Assembly: GCA_002472565.1 (NCBI GenBank)
Contig: DKSK01000009.1
Location: 86,002 to 150,001, forward strand
Source: Bacteroidales bacterium UBA7258
Lineage (GTDB): Bacteria; Bacteroidota; Bacteroidia; Bacteroidales; UBA932
Direction of reading: 5' to 3'
DNA: 64,000 nucleotides
Part shown: positions 1 to 8,971 of the stretch, piece after piece
Numbering within the stretch: position 1 is the first letter of the stretch
How the letters are laid out: the number at the start of each line of letters is the position of its first letter
The notes under the pieces: generated by a model
The model's database searches: none
What the model was told of the DNA's origin: nothing
Seen by the model: the letters and a program-made list of their open reading frames with translations, nothing else
Translations under genes and position numbers: made by a program

Positions 1-272
1 CCACCAATGGCAAAGCTTCCGTCCCTTCGATCAAGTCTACCCTGATAGCGAATGCCCAGGCCTATGCCGTGAGCCAGTATTTCCTGATGGGAAATTCCGA
101 GGTTCAGATCCGCACCAGCGGCTATGCCCGTTTCGCCGATACGGAAATCGATCATGACGTGCGTCATGGCAAGGCCAGGATCAATGTCAAAGGCATCCTT
201 ACCTCTTACAACGGCGCTGTCCAGTTCACCCTCCTTGACCTTGAACCAGAACACTATACTGTAGTCAAATGA
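1..272 (+). CDS. C-terminal fragment of an unidentified protein (DUF5689-like tail?)
   Basis: The reading frame is open from the window edge (first full codon at base 3) to a TGA at 270-272, so about 89 C-terminal residues are present and the start lies outside. The tail carries GILTSYNGAVQFTLLDLE, which resembles the ending of OB-fold/DUF5689-like domains in Bacteroidales lipoproteins; this is a resemblance only. The stop overlaps the start of the downstream dipeptidase (ATGA), so the two are probably co-translated. Confidence 0.6.
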   Translation, partial: TNGKASVPSIKSTLIANAQAYAVSQYFLMGNSEVQIRTSGYARFADTEIDHDVRHGKARINVKGILTSYNGAVQFTLLDLEPEHYTVVK

Positions 273-2299
273 TGAAAAAGCTTTTACTAATTGCAGGAAT
301 CGTAGCGATGACAGCTTGCACACAGACAAGAACCAATCCTCTCCTTGAGGACTGGACCACCCCTTACGGAGTCCCTCCTTTCGACAAGATCCAGACCGCA
401 GACTATCTCCCAGCCATCGATTCGGGAATAGCCCAGCAGAGGGCTGAGATCAGGGCCATCAAGGAAAATGCAGAGGCTCCTACTTTTGACAACACCATAG
501 CGGCCCTCGACCGCTCCGGCGAAATTCTCGCCAAGGTTCAGGGCGTGCTCTTCAATGTTTCCGAGACCGATGCCGACGACGCCCTCAACGCTGTTGTAGA
601 CAGCGCCCTAGAACGCCTTACCATCCTCGAGAACGAGATCAATTCCGACAAGGATCTTTTCGCCCGCGTGAAGAGAGTCTATAATGCGGACCAGAGCGGA
701 CTTACCCGTGAGCAGCAGATGCTTCTCAAGAACACCTATGAGAACTTCGTCCGCAACGGAATAGACCTCCCGGATTCCGTCCAGGCCTCTCTCCAGGACA
801 TCAATCTGAAGCTCTCCTCCCTCCAGCAGAAGTTCGGCAACAATCTGCTCGCCGAAAACAACGCCTTCAAGGACAGCTTCGGGATCCCGGTATCTTCCTA
901 TACCTCCGCCATGACTACGACCCAGGACAGGGCGCGCCGCGAGGCCATGTTCAAGGCTTATTCTTCCCGTGGAAACAGAGGAAACGCCAATGACAACAAA
1001 CAAATCTGCATCGACATTCTGAAGCTCCGCGCCCGCAAGGCCAATCTTCTGGGCTACAATAGCTTCGCAGAGTATCAGCTTGCGGACAAGATGGCCGGAA
1101 ATCCCAAGACCGTGGACTCCTTCCTGGGAGTCGTCATGGAGGCTTCCATGAATACGGCCAAGAAGGAACTGGCGGATATGCAGAAGGTCATGGACCGCGA
1201 CATAGCGGCGGGCCTTCTTCCTGAAGGCTCCAAAATCGAGCCTTGGGACTGGTTCTATTATGCCGAAAAAGTGCGTGCCGAGAAGTACGCCCTGGATGAG
1301 AACCAGACCAAGCCATATTTCGAAGTCGACAGCGTGCGCAACGGAGCCTTCGCCGCGGCACACCGCATCTACGGAATCAACATCGAGCCGGTCGAGGGCC
1401 TTCCTGTCTATAACCCTGAGGTCAAGACCTTCAAGCTGACCGACGCCGACGGCTCTCTTCTCGGCATCTTCTACTGCGACTATCTACCTCGCTCCACAAA
1501 GCGTGGCGGGGCATGGATGAACAACATCAGGGAGCAGTATGTCGATGCCAAGGGCAATGACATCCGTCCTATCATCGTGAACGTATGCAACATGACTCCT
1601 CCTACCGATTCCACTCCGTCGCTCCTCACCATCGACGAGGTCCAGACCGTTTTCCATGAATTCGGCCACGCCCTTCATGGCTTCTTGTCCAAGTGCCATT
1701 ATAAGGGCGTCAGCGGGACTAATGTTAAGCGTGACTTCGTGGAGACCTTCTCTCAGTTTAATGAGCACTGGGCCTTCCAGAAGGAGATTCTCGCCGACTA
1801 TGCCCATAATTACAAGACCGGGGAGACCATTCCTGACAGCCTTGTCGCGAAGATCAACAGGTCTCTTAAGTTCAACCAGGGTTTCATGGAAGGAGAGCTC
1901 GCGGCCGCGTCCATCCTCGACATGAAGTGGCATGAGCTGCCTTATGAGGCCATCAAGGATGCCGACACGTCCTTCATCAAGACCTTCGAGGCCTCCGTCT
2001 GCAAGGACATGGGACTGATTTCGGAAATCATCCCGCGCTACCGTACGACTTACTACAACCACATCTTCAATTCCGGATATGCGGCCAATTACTACAGCTA
2101 CATCTGGACCGATGTGCTTGCTAACGATGCCTTCAGCGAGTTCGAGAAGAACGGAATCTATGACAAGGCCACGGCGAAGAAGTTCCGCGAGACCTTCCTC
2201 GAGAAGGGCGGGAGCGAGGAGCCGATGACCCTCTACCTCCGCTTCCGCGGTGCCATGCCGAGCGCCGACGCCCTCATCCGCGCCAAAGGCCTCGACTAG
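269..2299 (+). CDS. dcp: M3-family peptidyl-dipeptidase Dcp, predicted lipoprotein
   Basis: A 676-residue zinc metallopeptidase of family M3 that removes dipeptides from the C-termini of short peptides. The zinc motif HEFGH lies at residues 463-467, with the third ligand expected at the Glu of FVETFSQ (about residue 492). The N-terminus is a lipoprotein signal: MMKKLLLIAGIVAMTAC with lipobox MTAC and Cys17. The product is therefore membrane-anchored and faces the periplasm, where many Bacteroidales Dcp homologues act. The start ATG overlaps the preceding stop by four bases; the second ATG at 272 is an equally possible start. A strong terminator follows. Length is normal for Dcp. Confidence 0.93.
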   Translation: MMKKLLLIAGIVAMTACTQTRTNPLLEDWTTPYGVPPFDKIQTADYLPAIDSGIAQQRAEIRAIKENAEAPTFDNTIAALDRSGEILAKVQGVLFNVSETDADDALNAVVDSALERLTILENEINSDKDLFARVKRVYNADQSGLTREQQMLLKNTYENFVRNGIDLPDSVQASLQDINLKLSSLQQKFGNNLLAENNAFKDSFGIPVSSYTSAMTTTQDRARREAMFKAYSSRGNRGNANDNKQICIDILKLRARKANLLGYNSFAEYQLADKMAGNPKTVDSFLGVVMEASMNTAKKELADMQKVMDRDIAAGLLPEGSKIEPWDWFYYAEKVRAEKYALDENQTKPYFEVDSVRNGAFAAAHRIYGINIEPVEGLPVYNPEVKTFKLTDADGSLLGIFYCDYLPRSTKRGGAWMNNIREQYVDAKGNDIRPIIVNVCNMTPPTDSTPSLLTIDEVQTVFHEFGHALHGFLSKCHYKGVSGTNVKRDFVETFSQFNEHWAFQKEILADYAHNYKTGETIPDSLVAKINRSLKFNQGFMEGELAAASILDMKWHELPYEAIKDADTSFIKTFEASVCKDMGLISEIIPRYRTTYYNHIFNSGYAANYYSYIWTDVLANDAFSEFEKNGIYDKATAKKFRETFLEKGGSEEPMTLYLRFRGAMPSADALIRAKGLD

Positions 2300-2333
2300 T
2301 AAGTCGTCTGACGTATATATGCAATGCTAGTTT

Positions 2334-2364
2334 GGCCCGGAGGTTTTTGCCCCGGGCCATTTTT
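2334..2364 (+). terminator. Rho-independent terminator after dcp
   Basis: A 7-bp GC stem (GGCCCGG at 2334-2340, CCGGGCC at 2352-2358) with an 11-base loop is followed at once by a run of five T. It lies 35 bases behind the dcp stop and closes that transcript. Confidence 0.85.
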
Positions 2365-2691
2365 CCGTATTCCTGAGACGGGCTTATCTCTGTTCTCCGG
2401 AACCGCATCTTCACAGCCCCATGGGCGCAACCGATATCACGGCATCCTCCTCGCCCTTCTCTAACAGCGCCTCTCCCGCCGAGAGAATCGACAAACTTGA
2501 TATAACATCGCAATCGCCTTACTGCCAATTGTTTATAAGACCCACCCTCCGTTTTTACCGGACACTTATGATTTCTGATTGATATGAATTTCCGGTAGAA
2601 CAAGTGGTTGTATATCAAGGGGTCATCTAATATCGAAGAATCATTTTCCGGGCGATTGCCTAATTTTTCAAGGCAATACTATCTAAATGTC
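2365..2691. other. Gene-free stretch with no recognised content
   Basis: No credible gene, RNA or repeat is seen between the dcp terminator and the next promoter. A minus-strand open frame here (about 2274-2618) has no family resemblance and runs through the terminator, so it was left out. Confidence 0.6.
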
Positions 2692-2723
2692 TTTGGGATA
2701 TTCTAAAAGTTTTATTACCTTTA
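2692..2723 (+). promoter_or_regulatory. Bacteroidota-type promoter for the first GLPGLI gene
   Basis: TTTG at 2692-2695 and TACCTTTA at 2716-2723 (consensus TAnnTTTG, last base off) are separated by 20 bases, the usual spacing for the Bacteroidota main sigma factor. The surrounding bases align with the promoter ahead of the first peptide gene (7386-7418), so the two look like duplicates. The start of transcription would be near 2730, giving a leader of about 70 bases. Confidence 0.7.
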
Positions 2724-2746
2724 GCACTTAGAAGGTGGCGTTATAG

Positions 2747-2770
2747 AACTGACGGATAACGCTATATACT
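2747..2770 (+). repeat. Shared leader element, copy 1
   Basis: AACTGACGGATAACGCTAT followed by ATACT. Close variants occur at 7449 and 11446, each 40-65 bases ahead of a gene of the peptide island, and all are followed by an A-rich stretch with a C/G-rich GACGAAC/GCTGAC block. It lies in the untranslated leader, so it may act in RNA. Confidence 0.65.
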
Positions 2771-2801
2771 AAAGCGACGAACCATAACTACAACTAATGT
2801 A

Positions 2802-3737
2802 ATGAAAGCTATCTGCTTCTCAGGTTTTTTTCTGGCTGCTTCCCTAATATCCACAGCTGTTTCTGCCCAGGAGACGTTCAAATATGAATCATCAGACCAA
2901 AAAATATATCCGGCTGACACATACTATGAGGGTGAATATTATGTTGAATCGAATGTGATTTTCTATGGTGTCAATCAGTCTGATTCAGTAGAGTTGGACA
3001 AATCCAAGCTCCGCGTCACATACGAAGCAAGAATTATCCGGGACACCACTTCAAGCGTGCGGCAGAAGGATCGGATAATCACTCTAATTGGTAACAACTG
3101 GTACAAGACCTTCAGCTATATAGCATGGTTGACAAACATGTGTGCTCATGCTCCTTCCTCGGTGGCACATAAGTATTTTCATCCTTCCGACTACAACATC
3201 GTGGTACCGGACCAGACGTACAGGAATCTCAAGGCGAGGACTATACGGAACATGGTGATGCTCCCAAAAGGAGCGAAAGGAGGCCTGGCAGTCTATACAG
3301 AGAGTCAGCCTTCGTTCAAGTGGGAACTGAGTGACACTGTGAAGAACATCGAGGGGTATGCGTGCCAGAGAGCAGTGACGGATTATGCAGGAAGGCGATG
3401 GACGGTGTGGTTCACTCCTGAGATATCAGTGGACTGCGGGTTCTGGAAGTTTTCCGGTTTGCCCGGGCTGATATTGGAGGCTAGCGACAAGACTGGGGAA
3501 TACTTTTTCCAGGTCAGTTCGATAGAAAATTTCGAGGGCCCGATCAGCTTGTACAGGACATCGAGGAAAGAAATCAGCAGGAAGGAGTTCAGGGTCCTTG
3601 AGAAGGACATCTACGCCCACCCTAAACGCTATTCATCTTACCCTGATGTGGATGTCGTGATAAGTACGGCCACGAGGACATTCTCTCTCAAACCTGATCA
3701 GCTGGTCTACGCATACAACCCGATGGAATTAAAGTGA
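2802..3737 (+). CDS. GLPGLI-family secreted protein 1 (no partner peptide)
   Basis: A 311-residue protein with a signal peptide (cleavage expected after SAQ, about residue 23) and the family's name motif GLPGLI at residues 219-224. Two Cys, in EGYACQ and VDCGFW, are shared with its paralogues and could pair in the periplasm. The family is widespread in Bacteroidota with no settled function. It is about as long as the three paralogues at 7756, 8972 and 11757 and is clearly homologous throughout, but unlike them it has no short peptide gene in front, although the promoter and leader element are kept. It faces the HlyD gene tail to tail. Confidence 0.9.
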   Translation: MKAICFSGFFLAASLISTAVSAQETFKYESSDQKIYPADTYYEGEYYVESNVIFYGVNQSDSVELDKSKLRVTYEARIIRDTTSSVRQKDRIITLIGNNWYKTFSYIAWLTNMCAHAPSSVAHKYFHPSDYNIVVPDQTYRNLKARTIRNMVMLPKGAKGGLAVYTESQPSFKWELSDTVKNIEGYACQRAVTDYAGRRWTVWFTPEISVDCGFWKFSGLPGLILEASDKTGEYFFQVSSIENFEGPISLYRTSRKEISRKEFRVLEKDIYAHPKRYSSYPDVDVVISTATRTFSLKPDQLVYAYNPMELK

Positions 3738-3751
3738 ATGGCGCCGGCTCG

Positions 3752-5062
3752 TCATATTCCTGAACGGAATATGGCCTTCACCGGATCAAAGAGGCGCATG
3801 AACAGGCTTCGCGGTGAGGTAATGACCTCGGCGCTTCCTTCCATCTTTTGAATCAGCCGGATTTCCTTTCCATAGGTCGTCCTCATTCCGTCAGGAAAGT
3901 TCAGACTGGCGATGTAGCATGGGGACGGGCTGTCAGCCGTCTCCAGCGGGACTGACGAAATGGACTCTATCTCACCCTGGAGCATTCCGTATTCCAGGTA
4001 CGGGTAGCCATCAAGCATGACGTTGACCTTCTGGCCTTTCTCTACCTTGCCGAAGCTGGCCTGCGGGATGGCGACTATCCCGACCGGGGCCTTAGTAATA
4101 TACGGAACAACTGCGGCGAAAGTCTCCCCAGCCTGAAGATACTGGCCGGGGTCTCTCTTCTGTACGTATGAGACCCAGCCTTCGAATGGAGAGACAATCA
4201 GGTACGACTCTCTCCACGCTCTGATTGACGAACGAAGGACTTCATGGCTTCTGCTGATTTCCTGCCTGAATTCCAGGGTCTCGTCGTCTTTCTGAATAGA
4301 GAGACGCGTGATTTCCTGCTCGTTCTGAAGAATCTGCAATTCCATCGACGTGATTTCAGAGTTGAAGTTCACGACGCTGTTCTCCATGCCGAGAACTTTT
4401 CGCTTTGACGCCTCGTATTCGGAATCTGAAATGAGCTTGCGGACATGAAGAACGGAGTCCCTGAGGAAGTCGGCTTTTGCATAGGACATGTCCTCTTGCA
4501 GAATAGAGGCGCTCTTCTTCATCTGGGAATAATGCTGCCGCTGTTTCTCCAACTGGCTACGGATAAGGCTCTGTTCTTTTTCCGGAACAGCCCTCTCGAT
4601 ATAATCCTTGTACCTCAAACATGAAGAGGAAAAATCAACCCAGGCATCCTGCAGGCTCCCCAGATTGTAGACGCCGTAGATCCAGTCTTCAAAAACCTCG
4701 TTCTCGATTGATGAGGACTTCATACTGTCCAGCCTGGCCTCCAGCCTTAAGACGCTTCCGTAGTCTGCGTTGGAGGCGATTACCGCTATTATCTCGCCCT
4801 CTTCGACCTTAGCGTTGTTCTCTGCGAGAATAGCTTCCACCTTGCCCGCAGTCCTTGCCACGGCATTGACCGGGGCGGAAGCCGTTGTAATTGTAACCGT
4901 GCCGCTTACCCTCTCCGGAAACTTAATGAGGCAGCTGCCGGCAAGGACAATAGCAAAAACCGCAAAGATGACAGTCCCGCCCCATCTGATAATCCAGGAC
5001 GGAATCTTCCCCAGAATCTCCTGAGCTTCTTCGCTATGGATATTGTCTACATTCCTTGGCAT
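3752..5062 (-). CDS. HlyD-type membrane fusion protein of the peptide exporter
   Basis: A 436-residue periplasmic adaptor of a type I export system. One membrane span lies near residues 27-50, followed by a lipoyl-like half (APVNAVARTAGKVEAI), a long coiled coil (about 110-290) and the second lipoyl half plus beta-barrel region (SPFEGWVSYV onward). It lies five bases behind the C39 ABC exporter on the same strand, so they form one operon and presumably one complex. No TolC-like outer-membrane channel is encoded nearby; it must come from elsewhere. The gene ends 14 bases from the convergent GLPGLI gene; an 8-bp palindrome (CATATTCC...GGAATATG, 3753-3773) sits at its very end. Confidence 0.9.
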   Translation of the reverse strand: MPRNVDNIHSEEAQEILGKIPSWIIRWGGTVIFAVFAIVLAGSCLIKFPERVSGTVTITTASAPVNAVARTAGKVEAILAENNAKVEEGEIIAVIASNADYGSVLRLEARLDSMKSSSIENEVFEDWIYGVYNLGSLQDAWVDFSSSCLRYKDYIERAVPEKEQSLIRSQLEKQRQHYSQMKKSASILQEDMSYAKADFLRDSVLHVRKLISDSEYEASKRKVLGMENSVVNFNSEITSMELQILQNEQEITRLSIQKDDETLEFRQEISRSHEVLRSSIRAWRESYLIVSPFEGWVSYVQKRDPGQYLQAGETFAAVVPYITKAPVGIVAIPQASFGKVEKGQKVNVMLDGYPYLEYGMLQGEIESISSVPLETADSPSPCYIASLNFPDGMRTTYGKEIRLIQKMEGSAEVITSPRSLFMRLFDPVKAIFRSGI

Positions 5063-5067
5063 GGCAT

Positions 5068-7266
5068 CTAATTCCCTAATTCCAGCTGATTCTTGACGAG
5101 GTTGTAGTAGAGGCCGTGGAGGGCGGTCAACTCCTGATGAGTGCCTTGCTCGGCTACTTTGCCCTTGTCAAGAACTATGATATTGTCGGCGTTTCTTACC
5201 GTACTCAGCCGATGGGCCACTATTACCACAGTCCTGCCGCGGAAGAGCGTCCCGAAGTTCTGCATTATCGCTTTTTCATTGTTGGCGTCGAGCGAGTTGG
5301 TCGCCTCATCGAGGAAAAGGTACCGTGTGTCTCTATAGGCCGCCCGGGCTATCAGCATTCTTTGTTTCTGTCCGGTGCTGAGTCCGTTGCCCTCTGCCCC
5401 GATTTTTGTGTTGTACCGTAGGGGGAGGCCCGCGATGAAATCATCTATATTGGCCACTCTCGCTGAATTCTTTACTCTGTCCATATCCGGTGTCTCGTCA
5501 GAAAGTCCGATGTTACCGGCGATGGAGTCGGAAAAGATGAAGCCCTCCTGCATGACAGTGCCGCATTCGCGCCGCCACGCGGATGGACTGTAGTCAGAAA
5601 GCGGGACCCCGCCGAGAAGGACGCTCCCCGAAACCGGCCTGTAGAAGCCGAGCATCATTTTCACCATCGTTGTCTTCCCGCTCCCCGATGCGCCGACAAT
5701 CGCTGTCACCTTGCCGTGGGGTATCGTCACGGTGACATTATCAAGAACTTTCTCGGAATGCGGCCCTTCATACTGGAAGACAACGTTCTGGAACTTTAAG
5801 TCGGCACCTTCCGGAATCTCCCCTATGTAGTCTTCGTCATGCGTTTCCTCGTCTTTTCTTTCATGAATCTCGCCGAGCCTTTCCAAAGATATCCTTGCGT
5901 CCTGAGCTTCCTGAACGAAACTGATGAACTGGGAGATAGGAGCGTTCAGTTGTCCGATGATGTATTGCATGGCCGTCATCATTCCCAGGGTCATGTCGCC
6001 GTTTATTACGGCGCTGGCGGCAAGAAAAGAGACAAGGAGGTTCTTCGTCTGGTCAATGAATGTTCCTCCGACTTTCTGTGTTTGTCCGAGCGTCAGACCT
6101 TTGACGCTTACGTTGAAAAGCCGTGCCTGAATGCGTTCCCATTCCCAGCGCTTCTGCTTCTCACATCCGTTGAGTTTGATGTCCTGCATCCCGTCGATTA
6201 GCTGGATGATGCTGCTTTGGTTGGCGGCAGCCTCTTGGAACCGCATATAGTCGAGTTTGCGCCTTCGTTTCATGAATAGCAAGATCCACGTTACATACAG
6301 GGCACTCCCGAGAAGAAAAACTCCGAGTATGGACATGTCGTATGCTCCCATGACGACTGAGTATATGGCGAAGGTCACTAAGGACATCACAATGCTCAGA
6401 AGGGTCCCTGTCAGGAAGGACTGGATGCGGCTGTGGTCTCCGATTCTCTGCATTATGTCGCCATGCATCTTGCTGTCGAAGAACGAGATGGGAAGCCTCA
6501 TCAGCTTTGACAGGAAGTCTGAAATGAGGGAGATGCTCACTCTTGTCGTCATATGGAGCATGAGCCAGCTGCGTATCAGTTCGTTGGCCATTTGCCCAAG
6601 TGTAAGGACAAGTTGTGCCATGAGCATTATGACGACAAAGTGGAGGTCGCTCGTCCCTATGCCGACATCAATGACTGACTGGGTGATGAATGGCAGAATC
6701 AGGCTGATGATGCTGCCTGTCAGCATGGCAAGCAGCAACTGCACTATGAACTTGTTGTATGGCTTAAGGTAACCGAGGAGGCTGGGAAAATCAAGTCGGA
6801 ATTCCGAATCATCTCCTTCTGTATAGAATTGCGGAGTCGGCTCCAGGAGCAGGGCAATTCCTGACTGCTCATCTGCGGCTTGCTCCCATGACTTTCTGAA
6901 CTGGGTTTCAGTATACTTGAGCAGACCTGAGGCAGGATCCGAGACATAAATGAAAGTCTTTCCCCGCTTGACTTCAATCTTGTAGACGACTACAAAATGC
7001 TTCTGGTTCCAGTGGACTATGCATGGAAGCCGGGCATCCTCGCAGAGTTGCCTGAAGCTTATCTTCACGCCTATCGTCCTGAACCCTATTGTTTCCGCGG
7101 CATCGCTTATTCCGAGCAGTGATACTCCTTCTCTTGAGACATGGCATTTCTCCCGCAGGGTCTGGAGCGAATAGTTTTTGCCGTAGTATTTGGCAATGAT
7201 TCGCAGACAGGTCGGGCCGCAGTCCATTGTGTCAAGCTGGATGTATGTCGGGAATTTCTTAAGCAT
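5068..7266 (-). CDS. C39 peptidase-containing ABC exporter (PCAT)
   Basis: About 732 residues in the order peptidase C39, ABC membrane domain, nucleotide-binding domain. The C39 triad is visible: Cys16 in DTMDCGPTC, His90 in NQKHFVVV and Asp110 in YVSDPASG, with Gln10 for the oxyanion hole. The membrane domain spans about 165-450; Walker A is GASGSGKTT (about 524), the signature LSTGQKQR (about 628) and Walker B YLFLDEATNSLD (about 648). PCATs cleave leaders after Gly-Gly and export the core peptide. The three Gly-Gly peptides encoded divergently from 7509 are its obvious substrates. All catalytic residues are present. Confidence 0.95.
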   Translation of the reverse strand: MLKKFPTYIQLDTMDCGPTCLRIIAKYYGKNYSLQTLREKCHVSREGVSLLGISDAAETIGFRTIGVKISFRQLCEDARLPCIVHWNQKHFVVVYKIEVKRGKTFIYVSDPASGLLKYTETQFRKSWEQAADEQSGIALLLEPTPQFYTEGDDSEFRLDFPSLLGYLKPYNKFIVQLLLAMLTGSIISLILPFITQSVIDVGIGTSDLHFVVIMLMAQLVLTLGQMANELIRSWLMLHMTTRVSISLISDFLSKLMRLPISFFDSKMHGDIMQRIGDHSRIQSFLTGTLLSIVMSLVTFAIYSVVMGAYDMSILGVFLLGSALYVTWILLFMKRRRKLDYMRFQEAAANQSSIIQLIDGMQDIKLNGCEKQKRWEWERIQARLFNVSVKGLTLGQTQKVGGTFIDQTKNLLVSFLAASAVINGDMTLGMMTAMQYIIGQLNAPISQFISFVQEAQDARISLERLGEIHERKDEETHDEDYIGEIPEGADLKFQNVVFQYEGPHSEKVLDNVTVTIPHGKVTAIVGASGSGKTTMVKMMLGFYRPVSGSVLLGGVPLSDYSPSAWRRECGTVMQEGFIFSDSIAGNIGLSDETPDMDRVKNSARVANIDDFIAGLPLRYNTKIGAEGNGLSTGQKQRMLIARAAYRDTRYLFLDEATNSLDANNEKAIMQNFGTLFRGRTVVIVAHRLSTVRNADNIIVLDKGKVAEQGTHQELTALHGLYYNLVKNQLELGN

Positions 7267-7281
7267 GGATATTCAATAGAC

Positions 7282-7312
7282 CAAATATAACGTTTTCCGA
7301 ATGTAATAAAAA
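7282..7312 (-). promoter_or_regulatory. Promoter of the exporter operon
   Basis: On the minus strand a perfect -7 box TATATTTG lies at 7289-7282 and a weak -33 box TTTT at 7312-7309, 19 bases apart. Transcription would begin about 10 bases before the exporter start. Confidence 0.6.
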
Positions 7313-7385
7313 CATTTGGACTAAACTTGTGCCGGCATCCGGATTTGCGCTAAGTTAACTTTCTTAAACAGCAAATTCCAAAATC

Positions 7386-7424
7386 TTTGCGATTGTCTAA
7401 GAAGCTTTATTATATTTACATTTG
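7386..7424 (+). promoter_or_regulatory. Promoter of the peptide-GLPGLI operon
   Basis: TTTG at 7386-7389 with TATATTTA at 7411-7418 aligns with the promoter at 2692-2723. A second, perfect -7 box TACATTTG overlaps it at 7417-7424. The leader to the peptide start is about 80 bases and holds leader-element copy 2. Confidence 0.65.
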
Positions 7425-7448
7425 GGAGCAGGTGGTCCTGCATATGGG

Positions 7449-7472
7449 AACTAACGGATTACGCTATCCCCG
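7449..7472 (+). repeat. Shared leader element, copy 2
   Basis: AACTAACGGATTACGCTAT plus CCCCG, near-identical to the elements at 2747 and 11446. It sits in the untranslated leader of the first peptide gene. Confidence 0.65.
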
Positions 7473-7508
7473 TGAACTGCTGACTCAATATCTAAAACTA
7501 ATATTATT

Positions 7509-7751
7509 ATGATGAAAAAATTGACTAAGGGCCAGATGGCTCAGATTTCAGGCGGTGATGCATCTTCATGCGGATGTGAGTGTGGTGAGATGTACTATTG
7601 CGTGGCTTTTAAGAACGGTGAAATCATCAAGCAGAAAAGTATTCAAGCATGTTCTGCGAGTGCTGCGGCGGATATACTTCATGCAGAGACTGGTGCTGAT
7701 CAAGTTAACTGTACGAAGGATACAACATATTCCGGACAATTAGGAGATTGA
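7509..7751 (+). CDS. Cys-rich double-glycine-leader peptide precursor 1
   Basis: An 80-residue precursor. The leader MMKKLTKGQMAQISGG has the spacing of hydrophobic residues and the Gly-Gly end read by C39 exporters; cleavage would give a 64-residue core beginning DASSCGCECGE. Cys lie at 21, 23, 25, 31, 48 and 68, six in all, an even number suited to three disulfides. Two adjacent ATGs exist (7509, 7512); the paralogues match the second. The gene is four bases ahead of GLPGLI gene 2. No lanthionine, radical-SAM or YcaO enzyme is encoded in the window, so disulfides are the only modification I can argue for. Activity (antimicrobial, signal or other) is unknown. Confidence 0.85.
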   Translation: MMKKLTKGQMAQISGGDASSCGCECGEMYYCVAFKNGEIIKQKSIQACSASAAADILHAETGADQVNCTKDTTYSGQLGD

Positions 7752-7755
7752 AATT

Positions 7756-8697
7756 ATGAGAATCATTAACATCTTAGCTGGTTTATTCTCATTGTCTCTT
7801 TTCGCGACATCTGTCGTGGCCCAGGAGACCTTCAAATACGAATCATCGTCTTCTGATCAAAAGGTATATCCAGCAGACACCTACTATGAAGGCGAATATT
7901 ATATCGACCCGAATGTTATTTTTTCTGGCGTCAATATGATGGATTCCGTTGCCTTGGACAATGCCAAACTGCGTGTCACTTACGAGGCTCGAATCGTCCG
8001 GGATACAACGACACGCGTGCGGCTGAAAGATAGGATGATTACTTTGATTGGTAATAATTGGTACAAGACTTTCTGCTACACAGCCTGGAGGCGCAGCATG
8101 TGGGCCATGGCTCCTTCCTCTCTTGAACACAAATATCATAGTCTTCCTGGTTATAATATCGCGCTCCCCATCCAGATGTATAGGAATCTCAAGTCGAAGA
8201 CGGTCAGAAATGTGATGATGCTTCCAATTGGAGCGAAAGGCGGTCAGTCCACCTACACGGAGAGCCAGCCGGTTTTTAAGTGGGCGTTGAAGGACACGGT
8301 GAAATCTATCGAGGGGTATAACTGTCAGATGGCAGAGACGGAGTATGCCGGCAGGGTGTGGACGGTGTGGTTCACTCCGGAGATATCTGTAGACTGCGGG
8401 TTCTGGAAGTTCTCCGGGCTGCCAGGTCTGATATTGGAGGCGAGTGACAAGAGCGGAGATTATTCATTTATGGTAAGTTCGATAGAAAATACGAAAGAGC
8501 CAATCAGCTTCTATAAAACAGGAAGGAAGGAAATCAGCAGGAAGGATTTCCGGGCTCTTGAGAAGGATGTTTACGCTCATCCCAATCGATACTCTCGTTA
8601 TCCAGATGTTGACGAGGTAATTACTGCTGGCGGAAGGACCTTTTCCGTCAGGCCAGAACAACACGTTTACATGTACAATCCTATAGAATTGAAGTAG
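7756..8697 (+). CDS. GLPGLI-family secreted protein 2
   Basis: A 313-residue protein with signal peptide (cleavage after VAQ, about residue 23) and GLPGLI at 221-226. Cys190 (EGYNCQ) and Cys214 (VDCGFW) are conserved among the copies. It starts four bases behind peptide gene 1, a spacing repeated in the other two peptide-GLPGLI pairs, which suggests translational coupling and a role tied to the peptide: chaperone, immunity or receptor are all possible. From about residue 183 on it is nearly identical at DNA level to copies 3 and 4. Confidence 0.9.
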   Translation: MRIINILAGLFSLSLFATSVVAQETFKYESSSSDQKVYPADTYYEGEYYIDPNVIFSGVNMMDSVALDNAKLRVTYEARIVRDTTTRVRLKDRMITLIGNNWYKTFCYTAWRRSMWAMAPSSLEHKYHSLPGYNIALPIQMYRNLKSKTVRNVMMLPIGAKGGQSTYTESQPVFKWALKDTVKSIEGYNCQMAETEYAGRVWTVWFTPEISVDCGFWKFSGLPGLILEASDKSGDYSFMVSSIENTKEPISFYKTGRKEISRKDFRALEKDVYAHPNRYSRYPDVDEVITAGGRTFSVRPEQHVYMYNPIELK

Positions 8698-8727
8698 ATT
8701 TCTTTTTAACCAAAAACAAATGCGATT

Positions 8728-8967
8728 ATGAAAAAATTGACAAAGGGCCAGATGGCTCAGATTTCAGGCGGTGATGCATCTTCATGCGGATGTGAGTGTG
8801 GTGAGTTTTACTATTGTGTTGCTTTTAAGAACGGAGAAATCATCATGAAGAAGAGAGTCCAAGCATGCTCAGCAAGTGCAGCTGCAGATATGCTTCATGC
8901 CGAGACTGATGCAGATCAGGTTAACTGTACAAAAGATTCAACAAATTGCGGGCAATTAGGTGATTAA
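8728..8967 (+). CDS. Cys-rich double-glycine-leader peptide precursor 2
   Basis: A 79-residue precursor with leader MKKLTKGQMAQISGG and a core beginning DASSCGCECGEFYYC. It has seven Cys (20, 22, 24, 30, 47, 67, 74), one more than precursor 1 because Tyr/Ser near the C-terminus is replaced by Asn-Cys (STNCGQLGD). The odd number leaves one thiol free for a dimer or mixed disulfide. It lies 30 bases behind GLPGLI gene 2 with no separate promoter and four bases ahead of GLPGLI gene 3. It is the closest relative of precursor 1 and arose by tandem duplication. Confidence 0.85.
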   Translation: MKKLTKGQMAQISGGDASSCGCECGEFYYCVAFKNGEIIMKKRVQACSASAAADMLHAETDADQVNCTKDSTNCGQLGD

Positions 8968-8971
8968 ATTT

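Noticed and set aside
2274..2618. Small minus-strand gene behind dcp
   Set aside because: Runs through a strong terminator hairpin and has no recognisable features.
3753..3773. Terminator between GLPGLI 1 and the HlyD gene
   Set aside because: CATATTCC...GGAATATG is a perfect 8-bp stem but lies in coding sequence and has no T run; kept only as a remark.
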